From Yoonia litorea (GTDB lineage Bacteria; Pseudomonadota; Alphaproteobacteria; Rhodobacterales; Rhodobacteraceae): a DNA stretch of 64,000 nt. The notes under the pieces were generated by a model. That model did not search any database, was not told the origin of the DNA, and worked only from the letters and a program-made list of their open reading frames with translations. The stretch covers positions 1,860,001 to 1,924,000 of the forward strand of contig NZ_FOZM01000001.1 of the NCBI RefSeq assembly GCF_900114675.1, given 5' to 3'. The first letter of the stretch is position 1; every line of letters begins with the position of its first letter. Position numbers and translations under genes: made by a program. Shown piece after piece: positions 34,821 to 43,578 of the stretch.

Positions 34821-35960
34821 ATGAATCGTCGTAAATTTCTTTCTCTGACTAGTGGTGGTGTCATTCTTGCCGCGACGGCCAGCGTCGCGACCGTTGCCAC
34901 GCGGTCCCCTGCTGCGGCCTTGGCGCCCTGGGATCAGGCCGGTGTCGGCTATGCAGACCCACGCATGCGCGCCCTGTCCTATGCAATTCTCGCGCCCAAC
35001 CCGCACAATCGGCAGCCCTGGATGGTTGACCTGTCGCAGCCGGACACCGTTGTCCTGCTGGCAGACACGGACCGGCTTCTGCCACATACCGATCCTTTCA
35101 ACCGGCAGATCATCATTGGACTTGGCTGTTTTCTTGAAATCATGGTCATGGCCGCTGCCGAGGATGGTCTTGCGGTTGATCCGGATGTGTTTCCTGAGGG
35201 CGCGGATGCTGCGGCATTGGATGGCCGTCCGGTCGCCATCGCACGGTTCCGCGCGGATGCGCGTGTTCGCCCTGATCCGCTGTTTCGGCATGTTATGGAC
35301 CGTCGTTCCAACAAGGAACCATTTGACGTGGACCGCACAGTCTCTGCAGATGCAGTCACGCAAATCGCCATGGCCGCCGAAAACCGCACCCGCGTGGACG
35401 GCAGTGTCACACCAGAGAGTATCGCGAGCTTGCGGCAATTAACGACCGAGGCGCTGATGATCGAGATTGAAACGCCGCACACCTATAAGGAAAGCGTGGA
35501 CCTCTTTCGGATCGGCAAAGCCGAGATTGAAGCAAACCCTGACGGCATCGACTTTAGCGGCCCGATGTTTGAAACGCTGGGTGCCGCAGGGTTGATGACG
35601 CGCGACGCGGCATTGGACACCTCTTCCACAATCTACAAGCAAGGCATTGCTGCCGTCGTCGAGAACACCGATACGGCCATGGGGCATCTTTGGTTGACGA
35701 CGCCCGGAAACACGCGCGCAGACCAAATCAACGCGGGCCGCGACTGGGTGCGGCTGAACCTCGCCGCCACATCCCTTGGCGTTGCGATGCAGCCCCTTAG
35801 TCAGGCGTTGCAGGAATACCCGGAAATGTCTGACCACTATCAGTTGGTGCATGAAATGCTCGCGCATGACGGGGAAACCGTGCAAATGCTGTGCCGTCTG
35901 GGTTATGGTATCAGAATTGACCGCAGTCCGCGCTGGCCGTTGGAGGCGAAACTGATCTGA
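34821..35960 (+). CDS. Tat-exported nitroreductase of the Acg/FMN-binding family
   Basis: The 379-residue protein has a twin-arginine signal MNRRKFLSLTSGGVILAATA (RRKFL, then a hydrophobic stretch and AxA). The mature part has the nitroreductase-like pattern APNPHNRQPWMVDL, FNRQIIIGLGCFLEIMVMAA and a second domain with NLAATSLGVAMQPLSQALQE. Acg-type proteins are degenerate FMN proteins whose enzymatic role is unclear. Tat export implies folding with flavin in the cytoplasm before secretion to the periplasm. It is followed 7 nt later by the MarR gene. GGAGAG is the ribosome-binding site. Confidence 0.85.
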   Translation: MNRRKFLSLTSGGVILAATASVATVATRSPAAALAPWDQAGVGYADPRMRALSYAILAPNPHNRQPWMVDLSQPDTVVLLADTDRLLPHTDPFNRQIIIGLGCFLEIMVMAAAEDGLAVDPDVFPEGADAAALDGRPVAIARFRADARVRPDPLFRHVMDRRSNKEPFDVDRTVSADAVTQIAMAAENRTRVDGSVTPESIASLRQLTTEALMIEIETPHTYKESVDLFRIGKAEIEANPDGIDFSGPMFETLGAAGLMTRDAALDTSSTIYKQGIAAVVENTDTAMGHLWLTTPGNTRADQINAGRDWVRLNLAATSLGVAMQPLSQALQEYPEMSDHYQLVHEMLAHDGETVQMLCRLGYGIRIDRSPRWPLEAKLI

Positions 35961-35967
35961 GGGGAAA

Positions 35968-36414
35968 ATGGACGACAACGACCTCGCACTCTTTGCGGTC
36001 TTTAACGAGATCGGGATCATCAACCAGCTGAGCAGCACCGTCTTTCAGTCTCGGTTGCCTGATGGGCTGCTTGTTTCCCATTTCAGTGTCTTGAACCATC
36101 TGGCGCGACTGGGCGATGGACGCACACCTTTGTCCATCGCCAATGCCTTTCAGGTGCCAAAGACAACGATGACCCACACACTTGGAGCGCTGGAAAAGCG
36201 CCGTCTGATCAAGATGGCCCCAAATCCTGCAGACGGCCGCAGCAAAGTGGTGGTTTTGACGGAAGCCGGACAAAAGGCGCGAGAAGATGCCATCGCGGCT
36301 ATGACCGGCCCGCTTCACCGCTTGGCCGAAGGGGTTGGGCGCGACGCCTTGATGGACCTGTTGCCCCGCCTTGCTGCTTTGCGTGAATTTCTGGATGACA
36401 ATCGGAATATCTGA
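35968..36414 (+). CDS. MarR-family transcriptional regulator
   Basis: The 148-residue winged-helix protein has a recognition region TPLSIANAFQVPKTTMTHTL and a wing with NPADGRSKVVVLTEAG, flanked by dimerisation helices. It lies between the nitroreductase and a small membrane protein gene, with 7 nt and 1 nt spacing. The twin palindromes at 34769-34807 probably are its own operator, which would make the operon self-controlled and inducible by a small ligand. Confidence 0.92.
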   Translation: MDDNDLALFAVFNEIGIINQLSSTVFQSRLPDGLLVSHFSVLNHLARLGDGRTPLSIANAFQVPKTTMTHTLGALEKRRLIKMAPNPADGRSKVVVLTEAGQKAREDAIAAMTGPLHRLAEGVGRDALMDLLPRLAALREFLDDNRNI

Positions 36415-36758
36415 TGCGCAAGCCACTGTCGGCATATTCTGGTGACGAACGCCGACAGATCGCAGCGCTGGCCAAACGCAACCTGAAAGCGGAGGTGCGG
36501 CTGATCCTCGGCGGTGGGTTTGCGCTCGTCATGATCGCGATGTCCTTTGTGGCCGAGCAAACGTTTTTGCCGCTCTCGTTCGCCTTGGGGCTGCGCCCGA
36601 CTGTGGTCTGGGTGGGTCTATCCTTTGGCTGCGCGGTCGTTTGGGCATGGTGGCACCACAGCCAGGCCAAGCCGCGCATCATGGCAGCACAAGTTCTGGA
36701 TGCAGCGTTCCTGCATGACTATCAGGCACAACGGCGTCGCGAACATCGCAAGAAATGA
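36414..36758 (+). CDS. Small two-helix membrane protein
   Basis: The 114-residue protein has two predicted membrane helices (LILGGGFALVMIAMSFVA and VWVGLSFGCAVVWAWW) between a basic N terminus and a basic, helical C-terminal tail (HDYQAQRRREHRKK). I do not recognise the family. Its ATG overlaps the MarR stop by 1 nt, so it is cotranscribed and may be part of the same response. Confidence 0.8.
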   Translation: MRKPLSAYSGDERRQIAALAKRNLKAEVRLILGGGFALVMIAMSFVAEQTFLPLSFALGLRPTVVWVGLSFGCAVVWAWWHHSQAKPRIMAAQVLDAAFLHDYQAQRRREHRKK

Positions 36759-36880
36759 GTGCATGAGCACAAAGGGTGTGACCGCGTCTTGCCCGCTTTC
36801 GCTACACCACTGGATACTACCCATCGGCCCCATCATTTGGTAAGTATAGCCTGTAAACTTGTTGGTGTTATTCGTTCAAA

Positions 36881-37831
36881 ATGTCCTTGTTAACACTTAC
36901 ATTTCCGATCGGAACAGTTGCGACAGTCAGCAAGATCCGCGGGCGCTGGGTTGTTACTTCCGTCAATCAAGAACCGGTCACGCTGACGATCAACGATTTC
37001 GACGGTGACGGTTTCATCTCGAACAACGAATGGGACCCCGTGGCAGGCGGTGGTGGCGGGAACGATCGCGGTCAGACGAACTATCTTTACGCCGGCGGCG
37101 GTAGCGCTGGCACGCTTTACTTCACGACAGGCGGAACATTCTCGGTCGGTCAGAACGTCTCTGGCATTATGTCGAGCCTTTCCAACTTCTTTGAGGCTGA
37201 TGTCAGCGGACTGATCTGTTTTGCGAACGGAACTGTGATCGAAACCGCGAACGGTCCACTGGCAATCGAGCACCTGAGTGTTGGCGATCTTGTCGTCACG
37301 CGCGACAGAGGGTTGCAACCCATTCGCTGGATCGGCCAAAGACAGGTGACGGCCTCGGATATGGCAAGCAACGCAAAGCTGGCTCCGGTGCGCATTGTTG
37401 CAGGTGCTTTGGGTGAAGGAATCCCAAAGCGCGATCTATGTGTGTCACGGCAACACCGGATCATGCTTGCATCACCGATTGCCGAACGCATGTTCGGGCG
37501 GCGCGAAATTCTGGTGGCAGCCATCAAACTCACCGACTGGCCAGGCATATTTCTTGATGGTCAGCTGTCCGGCGTGACCTACTACCATATGCTTTTTGAT
37601 CGCCACGAGGTGGTGATGGCTGAAGGCGCATGGACCGAGAGCCTGTTCACTGGTCCCGAAGCCCTCCGTAGCTTGCCTCCGGCAGCACGCGAAGAGATTG
37701 ACCTGCTGTTTCCCGATCTGATCTCAGGGGAGCCGCTGACTGAACCTGCGCGTCCGATTGCTGAGAATGGCGCGCGTCTGCGCAGGTTGGTTGCGCGCCA
37801 CATGGCAAACCAGAAGCCTCTTTTCTCTTAG
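36881..37831 (+). CDS. Hint-domain (hedgehog/intein-like) protein with an EF-hand loop
   Basis: The 316-residue protein starts with a beta-rich region containing the calcium-binding EF-hand-type loop DFDGDGFISNNE (residues 39-50) and glycine-rich turns. The Hint domain begins at C113 (ICFANGTVIETANGPLAIEH), continues with VGDLVVTRDRGLQPIRWIGQ, and has the terminal histidine pattern (VSRQHRIMLAS). Hint domains cleave themselves at the first cysteine. Proteins of this type are abundant in Rhodobacterales, are often secreted by type I systems, and their role is poorly known. The 3' end overlaps the dnaE2 stop by 4 nt in convergent orientation. Confidence 0.88.
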   Translation: MSLLTLTFPIGTVATVSKIRGRWVVTSVNQEPVTLTINDFDGDGFISNNEWDPVAGGGGGNDRGQTNYLYAGGGSAGTLYFTTGGTFSVGQNVSGIMSSLSNFFEADVSGLICFANGTVIETANGPLAIEHLSVGDLVVTRDRGLQPIRWIGQRQVTASDMASNAKLAPVRIVAGALGEGIPKRDLCVSRQHRIMLASPIAERMFGRREILVAAIKLTDWPGIFLDGQLSGVTYYHMLFDRHEVVMAEGAWTESLFTGPEALRSLPPAAREEIDLLFPDLISGEPLTEPARPIAENGARLRRLVARHMANQKPLFS

Positions 37832-40800
37832 TGGAAGTCCCGTGACTTCGGAATCACCCGCGCGTCGCGTGGGTGCCCGCTCCGGCGGTCTTGCGGGATG
37901 GGTTTGCGCACCTCGTCCGCATGCGCAAGAGGGGCCGTCATACGCAGATCCGTGTTCAGCCGTTCCAGCGCGTCAGTGCGGTTTTCCAGATGGGTGGCGA
38001 CCACGTGGATCACGTCCTGATCCTTTTGCAGATAGCCGCGCACATCGATCAGATGGGCGCGCATGATCACCTTGCGGTAGGCCTCCATCACCTTGGGCCA
38101 GACCACAAGGTTGGCCACCCCCGTTTCATCCTCAAGCGTGATGAAGCACACACCCTTGGCGCTGCCGGGGCGCTGGCGGATCAGGACGATGCCCGCCAGT
38201 TTGACCCGCTGGCCGTTCGCCATGTTGTCGAGCGCCCGCGTTGTGGCGTAGCCCTGTCTGGCCATGCTCCGCCGCAGGAATGACATCGGGTGTGCCTTCA
38301 ACGACAGCCGTGTCGTCTGATAATCCGCCACCACATGTTCGCACACGGGCATCTGCGGCAGCTCGAAGCGCACCTCTGCCCCCTCATCCCGCGTGTCTTG
38401 GAACAGCGGCAGGTCAGGCGCATCGCGCAGCGCGCGCGCATCCCAAAGCGCCTGTCGCCGGTCAAGTCCCATCGAGCGCGCTGCATCGGCTGCCGCCAAT
38501 CGCCGAATGGTGCCCGCGTCAAGTTTCGCCTGTTCTTTCAGGTCCTTGAGGTCAGTAAACGGTCCCGCCCGCGCAGCCATGATGCGCTGCCCCATCTCGG
38601 CCCGCATCCCGTCGATCTGGCGCAAGCCAAGGCGCACCGCAAAGACCCCTGCCCCGACCGGTTCCAGCGTATTGTCCCAGTCGGAATAGTTCACATCCGG
38701 CGCGCGCACGATCACCTGATGCTCGCGCGCGTCGCGGACAATCTGGGCGGGCGCATAAAACCCCATGGGCTGTGAATTGAGCAAGGCCGCGCAAAACACA
38801 TCCGGATAATGCCGTTTGATCCAGCAGGAAACATAGACCAGATGCGCGAAACTGGCCGCATGGCTTTCAGGAAAGCCGTAATCGCCAAACCCCTTGATCT
38901 GGTTGAAACAGCGGTGCGCGAATTCGGGATCATAGCCGCGGTTGATCATGCGGCTGACCATCTTGTCCTCAAGCTTGCCGATTGTCCCGCGTGAGCGGAA
39001 GGTGGCCATCGCCTTGCGCAGCTGGTTGGCCTCTTTGGTGGAAAATTCGGCGGCGACCATGGCGATTTTCATGGCCTGCTCCTGAAAGATCGGCACGCCG
39101 AGGGTCCGGCCCAGCACTTTGCGCAATTCATCAGGGTCATGGGGTGGCGCGGGGGACGGGTATTCGGTGGGCTCGGTCCCGTTGCGGCGGCGCAGGTAGG
39201 GGTGGACCATATCGCCCTGAATGGGACCGGGGCGGACGATAGCGACCTGAATGACGAGATCATAAAAGGTACGCGGCTTCATGCGCGGCAGCATGTTCAT
39301 CTGCGCGCGGCTTTCGACCTGAAAGGTGCCAAGGCTGTCACCACGGCAAAGCATGTCGTAGACGGCCGGGTCCTCTTGCGGGATGGTCGCAAGGCTAAAC
39401 CGCTTGCCATAATGCGCATCTATCAGATCAAAGGCCTTGCGGATGCAGGTGAGCATGCCCAGTGCGAGCACATCGACCTTGAGGATGCGCAATTCATCAA
39501 TGTCATCCTTGTCCCATTCGATGAAGCTGCGGTCGGGCATGGCGCCGTTGCCGACGGGCACGGTCTCGATCAGTTTCTTCTCGGTCAGGATGAAGCCACC
39601 CACATGTTGACCCAAGTGGCGCGGCATCCCGATCATCTGGTCGGCCAGTTTGATCGTGCGCGCCATGAGCGGATCGGAGAGGTCCAGCCCCGCCTCTGCC
39701 GCCTCTTTCGCGCCGATCTCGCGCCCCCAAGAGCCCCAGATGGTTTTGGCGAGCGCGCTGGTGATATCCTCGGACAGGCCCATGACCTTGCCCACCTCGC
39801 GCACCGCCATGCGCGGGCGGTAGTGGATGACGGTGGCACAAAGGGCCGCACGGTCGCGACCGTATTTGTCGTAGATGTGCTGGATCACCTCCTCGCGCCG
39901 TTCGTGTTCGAAATCGACGTCGATATCGGGGGGTTCTTTACGTTCCTCACTGATGAACCGCTCAAACAGCAGGTCGTTCTTGCTCGGATCGACCGAGGTG
40001 ATACCCAGCACATAGCACACTGCCGAGTTCGCCGCGGACCCCCTGCCCTGACAGAGGATTTCAGGTGTGGCCTCGTAGCGTGCGAAATTGACGATCTGGT
40101 GGATGGTCAGGAAATACTGCGCGATATCGAGTTTCTCGATCAGCGCGAGTTCCTTGCCAAGGACCGCCTTGATATCACTTGGCACGCCTTCGGGATACCG
40201 GTTGGCCGCCCCCTTCCATGTGATCAGTTCAAGGTATTCCTGCGGGGTGTAGCCACCGGGGACGGTTTCCTTGGGGTATTCATAGGCAAGTTCCGTGAGA
40301 TTGAAATTGCAGGCATCCGCCACCTGACGGCTGGCACGGATCGCATGGGGCCATTCGGCAAAAAGGGCCACCATCTGCGCAGGCGATTTCAGATGCCGCT
40401 CGGCATTAGCCTCCAGAAGATAACCCGCTTTGTGGATCGTCGTCTTGTGCAGGATGCAGGTCATCACATCCTGCAGGGGCCGCCGTTCGGGGGCGTGGTA
40501 ATGGACATCATTGGTGGCAAGGATCGACAGCCCATGCGCCTTGGCAAGCGCATCAAGGCGGTTGATCCGCGCGCGGTCATCGCCACGATAGAGGTAACTG
40601 GCAGCGATATGCTTCATGCCGGGCAATGCACGGCGCAAGCGGCGGAAACCGGCCTCGAAATGGGCAAGATCGTCACCGGGCACGGCGATCAATTGCACGC
40701 CTTCGCTCTGGCGTGCCAGATCATCAAGGGTGATATCGCAGGCCCCTTTGGCCTGCCATGCCCCGTCCACATCATGCATCTTGCCTTTGGAGAGCAGCGT

Positions 40801-41136
40801 GCATAACCGCCCATAGGCCGCACGGTCGCGGGGGTAGGCCAGAAACGCCTCGCCCGTGACCAGTTGCAAACGGCACCCGATGACAGGGCGCATTTTGGCC
40901 TTGGTCGCCTCGCTGTGGAGACGCACGACACCCGCCATGGTGTTCAGATCGGCACAACCCAGCGCGTCGTATCCTAGCGCATGGGCGGTTACTGCGAGAT
41001 CCACCGCGTCAGAGGCCCCGCGCAGGAAGGAAAAACAGGTGGTCAGCCCCAGCTCGACAAATGGTGCGCGGGGGTTGGCGGGGAAGTCCTCGTCCTCAAG
41101 CGTGCGACGGGGGTGCTGGTGATCGTTCTCAGGCAT
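37828..41136 (-). CDS. dnaE2: Error-prone DNA polymerase DnaE2
   Basis: The 1102-residue protein is a C-family polymerase subunit with an N-terminal PHP domain (FVELGLTTCFSFLRGASDAV), the catalytic PDIDVDFEHERR motif, the finger region and a C-terminal OB domain (VKLAGIVLIRQRPGSAKGVC), but no tau-binding tail as in DnaE1. With ImuA and ImuB it makes the SOS mutasome for damage tolerance and induced mutagenesis. It follows imuB after 156 bp that hold a repeated stem-loop and two overlapping hairpins, so its level may be lowered relative to imuAB. Confidence 0.96.
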   Translation of the reverse strand: MPENDHQHPRRTLEDEDFPANPRAPFVELGLTTCFSFLRGASDAVDLAVTAHALGYDALGCADLNTMAGVVRLHSEATKAKMRPVIGCRLQLVTGEAFLAYPRDRAAYGRLCTLLSKGKMHDVDGAWQAKGACDITLDDLARQSEGVQLIAVPGDDLAHFEAGFRRLRRALPGMKHIAASYLYRGDDRARINRLDALAKAHGLSILATNDVHYHAPERRPLQDVMTCILHKTTIHKAGYLLEANAERHLKSPAQMVALFAEWPHAIRASRQVADACNFNLTELAYEYPKETVPGGYTPQEYLELITWKGAANRYPEGVPSDIKAVLGKELALIEKLDIAQYFLTIHQIVNFARYEATPEILCQGRGSAANSAVCYVLGITSVDPSKNDLLFERFISEERKEPPDIDVDFEHERREEVIQHIYDKYGRDRAALCATVIHYRPRMAVREVGKVMGLSEDITSALAKTIWGSWGREIGAKEAAEAGLDLSDPLMARTIKLADQMIGMPRHLGQHVGGFILTEKKLIETVPVGNGAMPDRSFIEWDKDDIDELRILKVDVLALGMLTCIRKAFDLIDAHYGKRFSLATIPQEDPAVYDMLCRGDSLGTFQVESRAQMNMLPRMKPRTFYDLVIQVAIVRPGPIQGDMVHPYLRRRNGTEPTEYPSPAPPHDPDELRKVLGRTLGVPIFQEQAMKIAMVAAEFSTKEANQLRKAMATFRSRGTIGKLEDKMVSRMINRGYDPEFAHRCFNQIKGFGDYGFPESHAASFAHLVYVSCWIKRHYPDVFCAALLNSQPMGFYAPAQIVRDAREHQVIVRAPDVNYSDWDNTLEPVGAGVFAVRLGLRQIDGMRAEMGQRIMAARAGPFTDLKDLKEQAKLDAGTIRRLAAADAARSMGLDRRQALWDARALRDAPDLPLFQDTRDEGAEVRFELPQMPVCEHVVADYQTTRLSLKAHPMSFLRRSMARQGYATTRALDNMANGQRVKLAGIVLIRQRPGSAKGVCFITLEDETGVANLVVWPKVMEAYRKVIMRAHLIDVRGYLQKDQDVIHVVATHLENRTDALERLNTDLRMTAPLAHADEVRKPIPQDRRSGHPRDARVIPKSRDFH

Positions 41137-41160
41137 GATCCAGCTCCCACAGGCCCATCT

Positions 41161-41191
41161 TCATCTTGGCCCAAAAACTCCCGCCGGAGGC
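41161..41191 (-). terminator. Repeated stem-loop element, copy 4, inside the imu-dnaE2 operon
   Basis: The minus strand reads GCCTCCGGCGGGAGTTTTT and then GGGCCAAGATGA, between imuB (stop at 41293) and dnaE2 (start at 41136). The T run is the longest of the four copies. Here the element sits within a presumed operon rather than at its end. Confidence 0.55.
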
Positions 41192-41236
41192 TCCCCAACT
41201 CTCACCCCACGCCTTAGAGACGATCAAACGCCCCGC

Positions 41237-41264
41237 CCGGCAACGCCGGACATCGCCTGTCCGG
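41237..41264. other. Overlapping alternative hairpins between imuB and dnaE2
   Basis: CCGGACA (41246-41252) pairs perfectly with TGTCCGG (41258-41264). CCGG (41237-41240) can alternatively pair with CCGG at 41246-41249. The two structures exclude each other, as in attenuators, but no leader peptide is seen. Confidence 0.35.
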
Positions 41265-41292
41265 AGTGCCGTCCTTTGTTGCTTCACCCCAA

Positions 41293-42825
41293 TCACCCGA
41301 AAAACCCATGCACAAACCAGCGCGGCTCCGCCCCGCGCCCGTCACCCAGAACACCTTCGCGATAAAGCCAGAGCCTGCGCCCCGAAGCATCCTCGACCTT
41401 GAAATAATCCCGCAGCCGTGTGCCGGGGCGGTCTTTCCACCACTCTGGCGCGATCCGCTCGGGTCCCGCATAGCGCGCCACGCGACAGGTCTGCCGCCGC
41501 CAGATGAACTGCGCAGGCGGGCCTTCGGGAACGGCGTAAAGCACGCGCACCTCTTCGGGATGATCCAGCAGGCGCAAGGGGCGTTCCTTGGTCACCTCTG
41601 TCTGATCGGCGGGCGCTTTGGCCAATGCAGCCAACGCACCTTCAGCCCGTTCGGGCACATGGCTTTGGTGCAAAACGGGGTGCGTCACGGAGCGGGGTCC
41701 GAATTTGGCGCTGAGGCGGTCGATCAGCCGGGACAGATGCAGGTCATCGTCGCTGTCGCCATCCAGACGGGTCTGGCGCTCTTCCACCTCCTCCACCCCG
41801 CCGGCGGCAAGGGTGATCAGATCAAAGCCAAATCCAGGGTTGATCCGTTCGAGCTTGTCACGAAAGAGGCTATGCAGATGCGCCGGATCACGGGTCGGGG
41901 CGGATGTCCTGACCGTCACCTCGGCCACATCGCCATCAGTGCGGTAGACCACGAGATGCAAGGCGCGGCAGCCCAGACCCGCCACCTTGAGCTGCTCGCA
42001 AAGATCTTCGCACAGCTCCGGCAGATGCGGGCTGGGGTCAAAGATCGGCTCGGCCAGACGGGCGGTCGCGCGAATGGGCGGGCGGGCCTCGACGCTGGCC
42101 ACAGGCTCGGCCAGCTTGCCCAACGCCTGATCGAGGCGCATGAGCGGGTTCGCCTCCAACCCCGCTTTCACAAAACGGCGGGTGAGCGACAGGCGCGGCA
42201 CATCCATCACCGCGCCGATGGTTTTCAGCCCCAGACGGCGCAGCAAAAGCACCGTGTCAGCATTCAGCCGCAGCCCCGCCACAGGCAAGGGGCCGAGTTT
42301 GAAAAACGCCTCGTCTTCCTTGCAAATACTGCGCACCGGCCCGAACCGCGCCAGCGCCCATGCCGCCCCCCATGTAGGGGCAACCGCCAGCCGTGCGCTC
42401 AGGCCCAGCAAGGCAAGCTGGGTTTCGATTTCGACCAGCATCGCAGCCTCGCCGCCCCAAAGATGATCAGATCCGGTGGTGTCGAGAATGATCCCGTCGT
42501 CCCCGTCACGCACGGTCCATGGACAGAACCGCCGCGCCCAGAGGACCAGCCGATCCAGCACTGCACGATCCCCCGCAGGATCGGCATATTCCACCTGCAA
42601 TTCCGGACAGATCGCGCGCATATCCACAACGCGCGCGCCTGGGTTCACCCCGTCCATCCGCGCCTTGCGGTTGGCGGCGTGGATCACAGGGCCATGATGC
42701 CCCTCACGCGCCAGCACAACGGGAATATCATCCGGCGGCGCGTTGCCTTGCCGCTCCATCACCTTTGTCCACCGCTCGATCGCCAGTTGCGGCAGCGAGA
42801 TGGAGACGATCCGCCGCCCGCTCAT
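41293..42825 (-). CDS. imuB: ImuB, Y-family polymerase-like protein of the SOS mutasome
   Basis: The 510-residue protein starts MSGRRIVSISLPQLAIERWT; the LPQLAIERW motif is the hallmark of ImuB. It has a Y-family polymerase fold but lacks the acidic catalytic residues of DinB in the first motif (SLPQLAIERW instead of a DxD). It binds the beta clamp and links ImuA to DnaE2. The start at 42825 is favoured over upstream in-frame ATGs because the family begins there. It overlaps the end of imuA by 98 bp. Confidence 0.93.
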   Translation of the reverse strand: MSGRRIVSISLPQLAIERWTKVMERQGNAPPDDIPVVLAREGHHGPVIHAANRKARMDGVNPGARVVDMRAICPELQVEYADPAGDRAVLDRLVLWARRFCPWTVRDGDDGIILDTTGSDHLWGGEAAMLVEIETQLALLGLSARLAVAPTWGAAWALARFGPVRSICKEDEAFFKLGPLPVAGLRLNADTVLLLRRLGLKTIGAVMDVPRLSLTRRFVKAGLEANPLMRLDQALGKLAEPVASVEARPPIRATARLAEPIFDPSPHLPELCEDLCEQLKVAGLGCRALHLVVYRTDGDVAEVTVRTSAPTRDPAHLHSLFRDKLERINPGFGFDLITLAAGGVEEVEERQTRLDGDSDDDLHLSRLIDRLSAKFGPRSVTHPVLHQSHVPERAEGALAALAKAPADQTEVTKERPLRLLDHPEEVRVLYAVPEGPPAQFIWRRQTCRVARYAGPERIAPEWWKDRPGTRLRDYFKVEDASGRRLWLYREGVLGDGRGAEPRWFVHGFFG

Positions 42826-43405
42826 AAGTCGCCACCCATTGCCCGGGTTTGGAGCGGCGCGAGCGGAAGAGGTCGAGCGCCCAGCGCGGATCGCCGGGGG
42901 CTTGGGCATCGTGCGGATGCGTGGCCGAGGGCAGGCTGGCAATGCGCCAGCGGTCGCGCGCCGCGCTGAGGTCCGGTGAGGCCGCCCGCCGGATCAGCCA
43001 ACAGGAGACATCCGCGGCCTCGGCTCGCATCGCAAGGCGCTTGGTCGCAGTGAAATCCAAGGCCGGCGGATCGCCCCAGACCTCGCCCACAACGGCGGCG
43101 AGGGCGCGGCAGCGCAATCCATCCTCCATCGCCCAGAGCACATCTGATGCGCGCGACAGATCGACCATGATGATCGGGTGCTGCAGTCCAATCCCGGCCA
43201 GCGAGGGATACCCCGCCTCTTTGCGCGAGAGCCTGTCTTGCACCCAAAGGATCGGGGCGTTTGTCTTTGGCAGGCGTGAAAGCATGAAGGCCGTGGCACT
43301 GGCATCCGCAGGGGCGGCAGGAAACACTTCGGCCAGCGTATGAGGCATTGCGGCAGGGCGTATCCCCTGCCCCGCCAACCCTTGCTGCATCCGAAGCACA
43401 CCCAT
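42728..43405 (-). CDS. imuA: ImuA, RecA/SulA-like mutasome protein
   Basis: The 225-residue protein includes ILWVQDRLSRKEAGYPSL, IIMVDLSRASDVLWAMEDGL and LAAVVGEVWGDPPALDFTAT, the family pattern of ImuA, a RecA-like fold without a working Walker A. It recruits ImuB and RecA-family factors in induced mutagenesis. The ATG at 43405 has AGGTGA almost directly before it; the ATG at 43390 is an alternative. A LexA box lies 26 nt upstream, so the operon is a direct SOS target. Confidence 0.9.
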   Translation of the reverse strand: MGVLRMQQGLAGQGIRPAAMPHTLAEVFPAAPADASATAFMLSRLPKTNAPILWVQDRLSRKEAGYPSLAGIGLQHPIIMVDLSRASDVLWAMEDGLRCRALAAVVGEVWGDPPALDFTATKRLAMRAEAADVSCWLIRRAASPDLSAARDRWRIASLPSATHPHDAQAPGDPRWALDLFRSRRSKPGQWVATYERAADRLHLAAATGDRAVDKGDGAARQRAAG

Positions 43406-43430
43406 TCACCTGACACCGAATCCGCTATTT

Positions 43431-43445
43431 GTTCCTGTTTTGTTC
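43431..43445. promoter_or_regulatory. LexA box (alphaproteobacterial type)
   Basis: The sequence GTTCCTGTTTTGTTC matches GTTC-N7-GTTC exactly, the LexA-binding motif of Alphaproteobacteria. On the minus strand it reads GAAC-N7-GAAC, 26 bp before the imuA start codon and therefore overlapping its promoter. Confidence 0.88.
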
Positions 43446-43578
43446 TAATTCATTTTGACCGTTTTCGCAACGGCGTGAGACAGGCGAAAATGCGGGTTTT
43501 GCATGGCGCGGCAACAAACACCCCCAAAGGGCAGATTCCGCTTGTGATCCCAAGAAGGTTCCTGCTAGACCCGCCAGC

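Noticed and set aside
39139-40806. Long open frame (555 codons) on the plus strand
   Set aside because: It is antisense to dnaE2, which is a full-length recognised protein. Long antisense frames are usual in GC-rich coding DNA. The same applies to 41266-42969 against imuB and 1184-2407 against bchE.
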